From the NCBI GenBank assembly GCA_947499305.1, contig CANMNN010000021.1, positions 1 to 64,000 on the forward strand: 64,000 nt of DNA. The letters run 5' to 3'. Origin of the DNA: an uncultured Arenicella sp. (lineage in GTDB: Bacteria; Pseudomonadota; Gammaproteobacteria; Arenicellales; Arenicellaceae). Under the pieces are notes generated by a model, which saw nothing but the letters and a program-made list of their open reading frames with translations, had not been told where the DNA came from and did not search any database. Positions 28,773-38,159 of the stretch are shown here, piece by piece. Every line of letters begins with the position of its first letter. Within the stretch, counting starts at the first letter, position 1. The position numbers were made by a program, and so were the translations under genes.

Positions 28773-29387
28773 GCTCAGAGTCACCCCGCAATCGACCGGT
28801 TTTAGTAAATCCGTCCAATCTAGCTCCTTTATTCTCCCCCGCAGCCTCCTTCCTGGTGAATTGTGAAGCCACTCGCTCTGAACTCCGATGACTTTTACAC
28901 TCAGTGCTCTAACCGCGACTTAGTGGCCAAATGACCAGAAAAAAAACGAATTTTAACGCTTATTATCAAATTTCTCTTGAGTTCAGGTTGATTAATCAAC
29001 ATATGCTTGATTGCCTATATGTTATTTATATGATAAAACATACGAATCATTGAACGGTTATTATTAAAAAGAGTCGTCTAGTCAGGATTTTTTTGCATTT
29101 CTGACTTGGTTTTCGCCGACCGAAAAATTTAACCACATTGACAAAGCTGGCCAACGGTACAAAAAAGGTTGCCAGTCGTTGATTACAAATTTGCACCGCA
29201 GGACTCGTTCTATGTGCGGTACTAAGGCGTAAGAGAGAATCGTTTGGAGGATGAATGCAATTTAAGAGCCATAGCTCAAAAAGCGCTTCCAGGTGTCGAA
29301 CCCTGAAGTGCGAGTCTTCGCTTGATTGCGGCCACCCCTCAAACACTACTATCTATCAAAAATACTGATATTCGAGGGAGAATAGTT
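28773..29387 (+). promoter_or_regulatory. 615-bp intergenic leader before the second TonB receptor
   Basis: No convincing gene is seen on either strand. The main feature is an AT-rich block (about 28930-29060) with a 14-bp perfect palindrome and several ATAT-rich pseudo-repeats, likely the control region of the receptor/halogenase cluster. A 99-codon minus-strand frame at 29047-29346 lacks family features or a ribosome site and is not annotated as a gene. Confidence 0.5.
28987..29000. promoter_or_regulatory. 14-bp perfect palindrome GTTGATTAATCAAC, candidate operator
   Basis: GTTGATTAATCAAC is fully self-complementary. It lies ~390 bp before the receptor start. The inner TGATTAATCA also occurs at 59650-59659 in another divergent promoter region, hinting at a shared regulator. 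It is not an FNR box: the TTGAT and ATCAA halves are two bases apart rather than four. Confidence 0.45.
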
Positions 29388-32171
29388 ATGCACAAAAGGC
29401 ATATGCAGAAAAATAGTAAGAGCGCCGTTCTAAAACGAACTGCACTCGCCATCGCTGTATCCAGCGCCGTACCCATGATGCTTCCGAGCGTGGCCATTGC
29501 GCAAGATGGTGCAGCACTTGAAGAAGTTGTAGTCACCGGCATTCGAAGTTCGATTAAACGAGCTCAAGACATCAAGCGCGACGCATCAGGCGTCGTTGAT
29601 TCAATCGCGGCAGAAGATTTAGGCAAGTTCCCAGATCTAAATGTAGCCGAGTCACTGCAACGTATCCCTGGCGTGGCGATTGACCGCTCTGGCGGTGAGG
29701 GTCAGGCTGTAACCGTGCGAGGTTTAGGCCCCCAATTTAACAACGTGCTACTTAATGGTCGACAAATTGCCACTGAAACAGGTGGCCGAGAGTTCAGCTT
29801 TGACGTACTTGCGGCTGAGCAAATCACTGGCGCCAATGTATACAAATCAGGCAATGCGACATTGCAGTCAGGCGGTATCGGCGCGACGGTTAACGTAACA
29901 AGCGCACGCCCACTAACAACACCTGGCTTGCAAATCGCAGGCTCGGTTAAAGCAATCTATGAGACTCTCTCGGAAGACACTAGCCCCGCAGCCTCACTAA
30001 TCATCAGCAATACTTTTGCCGATGACACTATCGGTGTTGGCTTATCGGTGAGTCGTCAAGAGCGTGACGTGCAAATCAACCGAATCCAGACAGCAGGTTG
30101 GAGACCGGGCCAAACGATTTCAAACAATCGTGATGGCGTGCTATTCGAGAACGCGTTTATCCCTCGTAACTGGGATCAAATTGTTGACACTCAAGAACGC
30201 ACACGTACAAATCTAGCATTGACTCTGCAATACGCGCCAAGTGATGACCTGAGCATTACTTTAGATGGATTTCAATCTAAATTCGAAATCGATTCATTAG
30301 TTACGGACCTAGCTTCTTGGTTCGAACCAGATCGTGTTGGTTCTGCGTCAATCGACCCAGCAACCGGAACCTTACTTAACTTCACCCAAGAAATTGGTTT
30401 AAATCAAGGCTCTGGCGACCCAGCGACTGACTTCGTATCGCATACGCGTAATGGACGTGACTCAACTACCGATGGTTTCGGCCTAAATGTTGATTGGGCA
30501 ATCAATGACCGCTTGTCGGCTGTTTTTGATGTGTCCCGTTCTACAGCTGAAAATGAGCAAGCCGGCCAAAACCGCTTCAATGTAATTGGTATCATCAATA
30601 ACTATCAGTTTAGTGGCAATCCTGGCTCTACACCTGTAGTGACACATGATGGATTTGGTGCAGGCCAACTACCTTCAGCTGATCGCACACGATTGCATTA
30701 TAACGAGCGTAACGGTGTTACCAACCGTGATGAAATCGATGCGGTTAAGCTAGACTTCACCTACGCTCTAGACGGTGATGTTCTAGAGAGTATCAAGTTT
30801 GGCGCTTATTCGTCGTCACGCGAGAACGAACGTTTTCAAAGATTTGGCAACCAATGCGCATTCTGCGGATACGGCACGGCAGCGCCGAATGACACTGTCG
30901 GCTTATCTGTCTTCAATGCTGAGAACTTTTTCCCTGGCTTGATCGATCAGTTCTATACGTATGATGGTGATGCCTATGAAGCCTTCTTAGCGTCAACAGG
31001 CAACCCTGTTGTTGCAACACTGCAAAATAACCGCTTCACAATCAACGAAGATGTAACTAGCTTCTATATTGATGCAACGATGAATTTTGAGCTTGCAGAA
31101 ATGCCTCTAGAAGTGAATCTTGGCGCTCGATATGCTGACACAGATATCGACGTAGCAGCGGTTCAAAGTGACATTGCTGATGTAGTGCCTACAAGCGATC
31201 TGACTCTGTTTGCTAACCGTTTTGGGCCAGCGAGCCAATTCAGCGACGGCAGCTCATATGACAATTTCTTACCGAGTCTAAACGCTAAATTAGAGCTAAA
31301 TGACAGCATGGTTGTTCGTTTTTCAGCCTACGAGTCACTTACACGTGCAACGCTATCTGAGCTTTCTCCAGCTACAACGTTTAACGAGCCTCGTCGTCAA
31401 AACCTCACTGCACAAGGCGGCAACCCAGGTCTCGAACCATTTGAGTCAACTAACTTCGACCTTGGCTTTGAATGGTATTACGGTGACGCGAGTAGCTTTT
31501 CGATTGCGTACTTCAACAAAGATATTGGCAACTTCGTGACAACCCTAACTGGCAATGAGACTTTCACTCTTGCAAATCGTAGCGCGGCAGACGGATTCCG
31601 TTGTGCCGACGCACTTTGTGCTCCAGGTGCATTGGTCCCAGGTCAAGATATCGTCGCGACTACCGACGAGCTCAATGGTGAAAGTGAAGTTTACCGCGTT
31701 GCGCGACCTCAGAATGGTCGCTCAGCCGATGTAGATGGCTTCGAAATCGCGATTACTCATATCTTTGAAAATGGCTTCGGTATTTCGGCCAACGCAACAT
31801 TCGTTGATAGCAATGTAAGCCTAGGTTCAGATACAAGTACTAGCTTTGCGCTCGAAGGTTTGGGCGACTCACAGAACTTGGTATTGTTCTACGAGGACGA
31901 TCGCATGCAAGCACGTATCGCTTACAATAATCGTGAAGCGTTCTTGCGTCAGATCGACAATGGTTTCAATGGCGAGCCGATAAACACCAACGAGTTTGGC
32001 CAAGTTGATATCAGCGCAAGCTATAACATCAATGATACTTTGACTGTCTTTTTAGAAGGCACGAATATCACTGAAGAAGAGCTTGTTCAAACCGGCCGTT
32101 TTGCTAACCAAACTTACAATATCGAAGACAATGGCGCGCGTTATGCTGTTGGTATTCGTGGTAAGTGGTAA
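29388..32171 (+). CDS. TonB-dependent outer-membrane receptor (halogenase-linked type)
   Basis: A 927-residue receptor. Seen: long signal peptide ending near VAIAQDG, TonB-box-like LEEVVVTGIRSSIKRAQDIK, plug elements (VVDSIAAEDLGKFPDLNVAE, SLQRIPGVAIDR, VTVRGLGPQFNNVLLNGRQ), a long barrel, and a C-terminal VGIRGKW. This GIRSS...KRDASGVVDSI type is known from carbohydrate-scavenging loci in Caulobacter, Alteromonas and relatives. GAGGGAG seven bases upstream sets the start at ATG 29388. The neighbouring halogenase and SapC genes are typical companions in such loci. The ligand is unknown. Confidence 0.95.
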   Translation: MHKRHMQKNSKSAVLKRTALAIAVSSAVPMMLPSVAIAQDGAALEEVVVTGIRSSIKRAQDIKRDASGVVDSIAAEDLGKFPDLNVAESLQRIPGVAIDRSGGEGQAVTVRGLGPQFNNVLLNGRQIATETGGREFSFDVLAAEQITGANVYKSGNATLQSGGIGATVNVTSARPLTTPGLQIAGSVKAIYETLSEDTSPAASLIISNTFADDTIGVGLSVSRQERDVQINRIQTAGWRPGQTISNNRDGVLFENAFIPRNWDQIVDTQERTRTNLALTLQYAPSDDLSITLDGFQSKFEIDSLVTDLASWFEPDRVGSASIDPATGTLLNFTQEIGLNQGSGDPATDFVSHTRNGRDSTTDGFGLNVDWAINDRLSAVFDVSRSTAENEQAGQNRFNVIGIINNYQFSGNPGSTPVVTHDGFGAGQLPSADRTRLHYNERNGVTNRDEIDAVKLDFTYALDGDVLESIKFGAYSSSRENERFQRFGNQCAFCGYGTAAPNDTVGLSVFNAENFFPGLIDQFYTYDGDAYEAFLASTGNPVVATLQNNRFTINEDVTSFYIDATMNFELAEMPLEVNLGARYADTDIDVAAVQSDIADVVPTSDLTLFANRFGPASQFSDGSSYDNFLPSLNAKLELNDSMVVRFSAYESLTRATLSELSPATTFNEPRRQNLTAQGGNPGLEPFESTNFDLGFEWYYGDASSFSIAYFNKDIGNFVTTLTGNETFTLANRSAADGFRCADALCAPGALVPGQDIVATTDELNGESEVYRVARPQNGRSADVDGFEIAITHIFENGFGISANATFVDSNVSLGSDTSTSFALEGLGDSQNLVLFYEDDRMQARIAYNNREAFLRQIDNGFNGEPINTNEFGQVDISASYNINDTLTVFLEGTNITEEELVQTGRFANQTYNIEDNGARYAVGIRGKW

Positions 32172-32212
32172 ACCGATCTAACTAAATGACAGTTTAGTTA
32201 AACGTACAAAAG

Positions 32213-32243
32213 TGGCCCACTAATTTTGGTGGGCCATTTTTTT
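32213..32243 (+). terminator. Intrinsic terminator after the second TonB receptor
   Basis: TGGCCCAC and GTGGGCCA form a perfect eight-base stem around TAATTTTG, followed by TTTTTTT. It separates the receptor from the halogenase, so downstream genes depend on read-through or their own promoter. Confidence 0.93.
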
Positions 32244-32376
32244 GCCTAGAAGAAAATCACTTATGTCGAATTAAGCCTTTTCAGGCTAAACCCTGGGTGA
32301 CAGCATATTCTCAGAAACTTGTCGTCACTTGCAGTAGGATGATCATTCGATCAAAAAATTCAATCTGTTTTAAATT

Positions 32377-33897
32377 ATGTCAAACGCAATTAGAACCCTA
32401 GCGATTGTCGGCGGTGGCACGGCAGGTTGGCTATCAGCCGCAGTTATCGCAGCGCAGCACAAGTCTGATCATCCTGATGCACTCAAAGTTGTATTAGTCG
32501 AAGCCTCGGACATACCAACGGTTGGTGTTGGCGAAGGCACCTGGCCGACGATGAAAAACACCATTCGAAAAATTGGCCTTAAAGAGAGCGAGCTGTTTTC
32601 AAAATGCCACGCCGCGTTTAAGCAAGGCGGCAAGTTTGTCGATTGGGTTCACGGTAATGGCGATTTTTACTATCACCCATTTACCGTGCCTTTAGGCTAT
32701 GGTCGCATCGACCTAGCGCCCTATGTCTCTGATATTGAAAACTTCGCGGTTGAGTCAAACTTTCAGCATCACGTATGCGAAGCCGGTTTAGCACCTAGAA
32801 GCTTAGGTGAAGCTGAGTATTCTGGGCAGTGCAATTATGCCTACCACTTAGACGCCGGAGAATTTGCCGAATTACTCAAGAACTTTTGCAAGGAAACACT
32901 CGGCGTTGAGCATATTATCGGCACCGTAGAAGGTGTTAAAAAACGCGATAGCGATACGATTGAATCGGTACTTCTCGATCAGGGGCGCGAACTGAAAGCC
33001 GACCTTTTCGTTGACTGTACTGGATTTCGCTCACTCTTGTTAGGCGACCAATTGGGGGTACCCTTCGTCTCGGCAGACCAGTATTTATTTAACGATTCAG
33101 CATTGGCCTTACACATGCCATACACTGAGGAAAAAGATGATATCGCGAGCCATACTATCGCAACAGGCCAGAATGCTGGCTGGCTATGGGATATTGGCCT
33201 TACGCACCGGCGAGGCGTCGGCCATGTTTACTCAAGTGAGTATTTAAGCGATGACGAAGCCGCCAATAATCTTAAAACGTATTTGGGCCCAGAAGCTAAT
33301 GATATCGAACCCAGAAAAATTAGCTTTAAGTCGGGTCATCGACAGCAGTTTTGGAAAGGCAATTGCGTGGCAATAGGCATGTCAGCAGGTTTTGTCGAGC
33401 CATTAGAAGCAACCGCTATTATGTTGGTAGAAATTTCCGCACGCTATGTCGCTGAGAATCTTCCGCCCGACAATAAACTAATGCGTATCACGGCGAAGCG
33501 CTTTAATGAGCAAATGAATTATCGCTGGGGTCGAATCATCGATTTCTTAAAATTACATTATATGTTGACCAAAAGGCCCGAACCCTATTGGCAAGCACAT
33601 ACAGAAGAGGCTAGTATTCCTGAATCCTTGAAGGAGGATCTCGAAATTTGGAGCCACCGCGGGCCTATCAATAGCGACTTCGACAGCGCTATTGAACTTT
33701 TCCCTGCAGCAAGCTACCAATATGTGATGTATGGCATGGGCTTTAAACCTGATTTCAATCGCCAAGCGTATCTATACCAACAAGAAAAACAAGCAGAGCG
33801 CATCATCCAACAAAACCAAAAGATAACCGAGCAGATGCTGCGCACTTTACCGCCCCATCGGCAATACATACAGCAATGGCTTTCAAGCAGCCATTAA
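32377..33897 (+). CDS. Flavin-dependent tryptophan-halogenase-family protein
   Basis: A 506-residue member of the FAD-dependent halogenase family (PrnA-like). Seen: the FAD loop VGGGTAGWLSAAVIA at residues ~11-25, the active-site Lys82 in CHAAFKQGGKFVDW (equivalent to PrnA Lys79) and Glu344 in GFVEPLEATAI (equivalent to Glu346). The WxWxIP element, which blocks monooxygenation in classic halogenases, appears as GWLWDIGL, so the final Pro is replaced. Whether it really chlorinates or brominates, and what, is unknown. Its linkage with a TonB receptor and SapC suggests a periplasmic-nutrient locus rather than an antibiotic cluster. Confidence 0.9.
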   Translation: MSNAIRTLAIVGGGTAGWLSAAVIAAQHKSDHPDALKVVLVEASDIPTVGVGEGTWPTMKNTIRKIGLKESELFSKCHAAFKQGGKFVDWVHGNGDFYYHPFTVPLGYGRIDLAPYVSDIENFAVESNFQHHVCEAGLAPRSLGEAEYSGQCNYAYHLDAGEFAELLKNFCKETLGVEHIIGTVEGVKKRDSDTIESVLLDQGRELKADLFVDCTGFRSLLLGDQLGVPFVSADQYLFNDSALALHMPYTEEKDDIASHTIATGQNAGWLWDIGLTHRRGVGHVYSSEYLSDDEAANNLKTYLGPEANDIEPRKISFKSGHRQQFWKGNCVAIGMSAGFVEPLEATAIMLVEISARYVAENLPPDNKLMRITAKRFNEQMNYRWGRIIDFLKLHYMLTKRPEPYWQAHTEEASIPESLKEDLEIWSHRGPINSDFDSAIELFPAASYQYVMYGMGFKPDFNRQAYLYQQEKQAERIIQQNQKITEQMLRTLPPHRQYIQQWLSSSH

Positions 33898-33932
33898 ATG
33901 TGAGCTCACAACCTAAAAAAGTAAGTAAAAAC

Positions 33933-34712
33933 ATGTCTGAAGACCACAAAAAACCAAGCCTAACCGAACTTAGCTTAGAGAACCACGCCAACCTAAAAAT
34001 GGACCCTAATGGTGTTATTGCGGTTGCTAAATCGCAGCACATGATCAACCTTAAGGTTAGTGAAGTAGGGATGGCAGCAAGCAGCTTTCCAATCTTTTTA
34101 AGCCGCCCTGCAGAAGGTGCGGACTGGGCTATCTCGGCAATAAATAGCTATGAACTCGATTCTAACTTGTTCGTCGAAAACGACACTTGGACGGCAACGC
34201 ACACTCCAATTGGTATGCAGACTTACCCATTCTTCTTAATGCGGTCAGAACGTGATGAGAAGAGCTTTACCATTGGCATCGACGAAAAAAATAGCGTGTT
34301 TTCAGAAACCGAGGGCGAGGCACTATTTGAAAACGGCAAAGCGTCAATTCGCCTTAGCCAGGCGACGGCACAACTCGAATTAGAAGTTAAGCACGATGTA
34401 CACACCTATAAATTCACTAAAAAAATCGAAGAACTAGGCTTAATAAAGGACATCGACCTGCAGGTACACTATAAATCTGGACTGGTTAATACCTTAAAGG
34501 GCTTGTGTACTATTGATGAACAAGCCCTTTACGACCTTGATGCTGAAACCTTCGCGGGGCTTCGCAAAGAAGGCTATCTAATGCCTCTCTACACCATGTT
34601 AACGTCAATTTACCAGTTTAATAACTTGATTAAGATTCACAATCGCTTGACCCCGGAAAAAGCAATTTTGCAAGTTAAACTAGAAGTGCCAAAAGAAGAA
34701 GCGAGCGCCTAA
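33933..34712 (+). CDS. SapC-family protein
   Basis: A 259-residue protein of the SapC family (first named from Campylobacter surface-array protein loci). Seen: LENHANLKM near the N-terminus, SQHMINLKVSEVGMAASSFPIFL, TPIGMQTYPFFLM and the long C-terminal YKSGLVNTLKGLCTIDEQAL / LMPLYTMLTSIYQFNNLIKIHN. The function of the family is not established; in TonB/halogenase loci it is a frequent partner. I start at ATG 33933; ATG 33876 (22-base overlap with the halogenase) and GTG 33900 are alternatives, none with a strong ribosome site. It is in one operon with the halogenase. Confidence 0.85.
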   Translation: MSEDHKKPSLTELSLENHANLKMDPNGVIAVAKSQHMINLKVSEVGMAASSFPIFLSRPAEGADWAISAINSYELDSNLFVENDTWTATHTPIGMQTYPFFLMRSERDEKSFTIGIDEKNSVFSETEGEALFENGKASIRLSQATAQLELEVKHDVHTYKFTKKIEELGLIKDIDLQVHYKSGLVNTLKGLCTIDEQALYDLDAETFAGLRKEGYLMPLYTMLTSIYQFNNLIKIHNRLTPEKAILQVKLEVPKEEASA

Positions 34713-34745
34713 AACAGTATTCTGAGTGAAAACTTGGTTCGCTTG

Positions 34746-34774
34746 AAGCCTCAGCGCTACGCTGGGGCTTTTTT
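34746..34774 (+). terminator. Intrinsic terminator after sapC
   Basis: AAGCCTCAGCG (34746-34756) pairs with CGCTGGGGCTT (34760-34770), including one T-G wobble, around a CTA loop, followed by TTTT. It ends the halogenase-SapC unit. Confidence 0.88.
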
Positions 34775-34903
34775 AGGCTCTATTTTCTTGTTTACGAAAC
34801 TGTAAACAAATATCAGTTATAGGCTAGAATATTGACGAGGCGTGTACTCAAGCTATGTATTATTTGTGCATATTCGATAATTATAAAAAGTGGAGAGAGG
34901 CTG

Positions 34904-36904
34904 GTGAGTAGTCAACCAAACCTAAAATTATTTCAAGGCATCTTACGCAAGCTAGGCTTTATCGTTGCGTTAACAACAGTAGCATCTTTATCGATAGCGA
35001 CTGAATCAAGTGACGTGCTAAAGGCCGACAATTTCGTATTGATCGATCACAAAGGAAAAGCACACGAGCTTCATTACCATCGAGATGGCAAGGCCGTGGT
35101 GATTATTTCTCAGGGCAATGGGTGTCAAATCGTGAGATCCAACCTTGAAGACCTTCGCTCCATTCGCGATGACTACGCTGATCATGGTGTTGAAATTTTG
35201 ATGCTTAACGCTAATCAGCAAGACAGTAGAGCCGCAATCGCAGAAGAAGCCGAAGAATGGGGGGCCGATTTCCCAGTTCTCAAAGATCGAACCCAAATGA
35301 TTGCCAAGTCGCTAAAACTTGATCGCACTGGGGAAGTATTGGTGATTAACCCTCAAAACTGGCAAGTCGTTTACCGTGGACCAATCAGTGACCGCGTTGA
35401 CTATGAGCGTCAAAAAGATAAGGCCAGCAAAACATATGTTCGAGATGCACTTGATGCGCTTATAGCCGGAGAAGAGGTGGCGGTGAGCAAGGTGACATCG
35501 CCAGGTTGTATTATCAACTATGACAAGATTAATGGCGCGGCCATCAGTTATGCAGATACGATTGTCCCTATTTTGAAGGAAAATTGCGTAGCCTGTCACG
35601 TGCAAGGAGGCATCGCCCCTTGGGCAATGTCTGAATACGCAATGATTAAAGGCTTTGCCCCAATGATGCGTGAAGTTGTTCGCACTAAACGTATGCCTCC
35701 TTGGCATGCCGACCCTGAAATCGGGCATTGGCGTAATGAGGTGGGCATGAGCGACGAAGATACCAAAACACTGATTTCGTGGATCGAGGCTGGTGCGCCA
35801 AGGGGGGATGGTGAGGACGGTTTAAAAGCGGTTCCAGAACTGAGTGATCAATGGACACTTGGAGAGCCCGACCTGATTATCGATATTCCAGCGTTTGAAG
35901 TGCCTGCATCTGGCACGGTGGACTACCAGTTCCCGAACGTTCCAAACCCCTACGATAAAGACGTTTGGGTTGTTGCCGCCGAAGTAATACCGGGTGACCC
36001 GAAAGCAGTTCATCATATTCTGGCTGGCTCATCGGAGCGGCAGCTTGAAGGTAAGCTATCTGAAATTTTCGAGAACTTTATCATCACCTATGCGCCCGGC
36101 AATGAAGCATCAGAAATGCCGAACGGCACCGGTGTATTTGTGCCCAAGGGCGGTGTGTATCAATTTCAAATGCACTATACGCCCTACGGCAAGAAAACAG
36201 TAGATCGGAGCAAAATAGGATTGTTCTTCTCAGACACTCCACCTAAGAACTTTTATCGAGAACAAGTCATTGTAAACTGGAACCTTGAAATTCCTGCCAA
36301 TGCTGAAGTCCATGAAGAAAAGGCCTATTTCCTGTTTGATAAAGATGCCGACATCCATGCTTTATTCCCGCACTCTCATTATCGGGGCGTGAGCTCAACA
36401 TTTGATGTTGAATATCCTGATGGCAAAGTTGAGACAATTTTATCAGTCCCCAACTACGACTTTAATTGGCAACGCACCTATCAATTTGAGAAGCCAAAAA
36501 GAATACCCGCTGGCTCGAAGATGATTCACCGAACTATCTATAACAATTCGTCCAAAAACAGAGGCAATCCTGCGCCTGATCAAGCCGTATATTGGGGCCT
36601 TCAATCAGAAGAGGAAATGCTCTACGGTTCAGTTGGCTATAGCTGGGTAGATGAATCAACCGACAAACCGATTCACAATTCACAGCGTGCAGAACTGTTT
36701 CAAATGATGGGAATGCTAGACAAGAACCTCGATGGTAAACTTGCGCCGCCCGAGCTCAGCCGACAATTAAAGCGCTTCGTCGGAGACCGCTTTTCTGAAT
36801 TTGATAAGAGTGCGGACGGCGGCTTAGACATGCGGGAACTTGGTGGCGTATATCAAGCAATGAGTAAAGCTAAACGGGCGCAAACAGCCAAAGTTGATGA
36901 TTAA
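34904..36904 (+). CDS. Multidomain redox protein: redoxin + c-type heme + Cu-monooxygenase-like + EF hands
   Basis: A 666-residue exported protein with at least four modules. (1) A thioredoxin-fold redoxin region (~40-190), with VVIISQGNGCQIVRSN as the only Cys at the active position, so no CxxC. (2) One c-type heme site, CVACH at 228-232, followed by a Pro/Trp-rich RMPPWHADPEIGHW. (3) A region with the His motifs of type II copper monooxygenases: VHHILAG, QMHYTPYG and FPHSHYRG. (4) Two C-terminal EF-hand-like loops, DKNLDGKLAPPEL (~606) and DKSADGGLDMREL (~634). GTG at 34904 has GGAGAGAGG just upstream; the frame is open to a TTG at 34832. It is followed three bases later by HMG-CoA reductase. 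The reaction is unknown. Confidence 0.85.
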   Translation: MSSQPNLKLFQGILRKLGFIVALTTVASLSIATESSDVLKADNFVLIDHKGKAHELHYHRDGKAVVIISQGNGCQIVRSNLEDLRSIRDDYADHGVEILMLNANQQDSRAAIAEEAEEWGADFPVLKDRTQMIAKSLKLDRTGEVLVINPQNWQVVYRGPISDRVDYERQKDKASKTYVRDALDALIAGEEVAVSKVTSPGCIINYDKINGAAISYADTIVPILKENCVACHVQGGIAPWAMSEYAMIKGFAPMMREVVRTKRMPPWHADPEIGHWRNEVGMSDEDTKTLISWIEAGAPRGDGEDGLKAVPELSDQWTLGEPDLIIDIPAFEVPASGTVDYQFPNVPNPYDKDVWVVAAEVIPGDPKAVHHILAGSSERQLEGKLSEIFENFIITYAPGNEASEMPNGTGVFVPKGGVYQFQMHYTPYGKKTVDRSKIGLFFSDTPPKNFYREQVIVNWNLEIPANAEVHEEKAYFLFDKDADIHALFPHSHYRGVSSTFDVEYPDGKVETILSVPNYDFNWQRTYQFEKPKRIPAGSKMIHRTIYNNSSKNRGNPAPDQAVYWGLQSEEEMLYGSVGYSWVDESTDKPIHNSQRAELFQMMGMLDKNLDGKLAPPELSRQLKRFVGDRFSEFDKSADGGLDMRELGGVYQAMSKAKRAQTAKVDD

Positions 36905-36907
36905 TTC

Positions 36908-38083
36908 ATGAACGACTCAACGAAGAAGATCCCTCGCTCGGCAGATAACTACTCAGCCGAGGCAATCGCAGAGCGTCAGAAATTCATTGCAGCTAAAACG
37001 GGCGTCGAGCTAAAGCACGTTGCCCACAGCTCGCATAAACTGGACAGCCTTAAGGGCAATATAGAAAACCCGATTGGTGTCGCGCAGGTTCCCATTGGCC
37101 TAGCGGGGCCAGTACGTATTAATGGTGAACATGCAAAGGGGGATTTCTATATACCAATGGCGACTACCGAAGGCACGTTGGTTGCCAGCTACAGTCGAGG
37201 AATGCGTGTATTAACCGAGGTTGGTGGCGTTAAAACCACTGTAATCGAACGCTATATGCAACGCGCCCCTGTATTTCATTTTGATAATGCACAAGACGCC
37301 CGTGAATTCGGCATTTGGTTCAATGAAAATCTAAGTGAAATTCGCGAAGTCGCCGAGTCAACAACCTCCGTCGGAAAGCTTTCACACGTCGAACAATATG
37401 GCGTATCTAGAATGCGCTTCACCCGATTCAACTACACAACGGGGGATGCCGCTGGTCAAAACATGTGCGGTAAAGCAACCTTTGCCGCCTGTAATTGGAT
37501 TGCGGATAACTATCCAAAATTAAATCGCTACACCCTCTCTGGCGCCATCGATACTGATAAAAAGCATTCGCAACTCAATACTCTAAACTCACGAGGTGCG
37601 AGAGTTGTCGCCGAAGCGGTAATACCTCGAGACGTTGCTAAGTCTATTTTACGTGTGGACACCAAGGATTTATTTGATGTCCGCCAAGTAAATAATGTCG
37701 GCGGCATGTTAGCGGGAACGAGTAATAATGGTGCACACTCGGCAAATGGCTTAACCGCCATTTTTATCGCGACGGGTCAAGACGCCGCGAACATAGCCGA
37801 ATCTCAGGCCGCTATCGTGTATTCGGACTTAATGGAAAATGGCGATTTGTATTGGAGCATCACATTACCATCCGTGATCGTCGCCAGCTATGGCGGCGGC
37901 ACCGGCCTTGGCACCCAGCGCGAGTGCTTGGAAATGATGGGCTGTTACGGCAACGATCGAGCGCTTAAATTAGCCGAAATCTGTGCAGCGACAGTCCTTG
38001 CAGGTGAGATCTCTTTAGGCGCTGCAGTATTGGCTGGAGACTGGGTTTCTAGTCACGATAAGTTGGGGCGAAACAGGCCTTGA
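36908..38083 (+). CDS. Hydroxymethylglutaryl-CoA reductase, class I-like
   Basis: HMG-CoA reductase makes mevalonate from HMG-CoA. The 391-residue length fits a soluble catalytic domain with no membrane anchor. Catalytic residues are all visible: Glu88 in ATTEGTLVASYSRG, the Lys of DTDKKHSQLN (217-219), Asp292 in GQDAANIAES and His383 in SSHDKLGRNR. ENPIGVAQVPIGLAGPV and GGGTGLGTQRECLEMMG match class I (NADPH-type) enzymes. DAMGMNM of the family appears as DAAGQNM. The three-base spacing after the redox gene implies translational coupling. Most gammaproteobacteria use the non-mevalonate route, so this gene's role is unclear; no other mevalonate gene is in the window. Confidence 0.9.
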   Translation: MNDSTKKIPRSADNYSAEAIAERQKFIAAKTGVELKHVAHSSHKLDSLKGNIENPIGVAQVPIGLAGPVRINGEHAKGDFYIPMATTEGTLVASYSRGMRVLTEVGGVKTTVIERYMQRAPVFHFDNAQDAREFGIWFNENLSEIREVAESTTSVGKLSHVEQYGVSRMRFTRFNYTTGDAAGQNMCGKATFAACNWIADNYPKLNRYTLSGAIDTDKKHSQLNTLNSRGARVVAEAVIPRDVAKSILRVDTKDLFDVRQVNNVGGMLAGTSNNGAHSANGLTAIFIATGQDAANIAESQAAIVYSDLMENGDLYWSITLPSVIVASYGGGTGLGTQRECLEMMGCYGNDRALKLAEICAATVLAGEISLGAAVLAGDWVSSHDKLGRNRP

Positions 38084-38159
38084 GCCGTAAAACGGCCACG
38101 CTGATCAATCCTTTTGCGGTGAAACTATCTATCTGTAAACCAGCCGCTCGGTAGCAACT

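Noticed and set aside
28987-29000. FNR box
   Set aside because: The halves TTGAT and ATCAA are separated by two bases, not the four required.
29047-29346. 99-codon minus-strand frame upstream of the second TonB receptor
   Set aside because: No family match, no ribosome site, and it lies across an AT-rich control region; composition is unlike the neighbouring genes.
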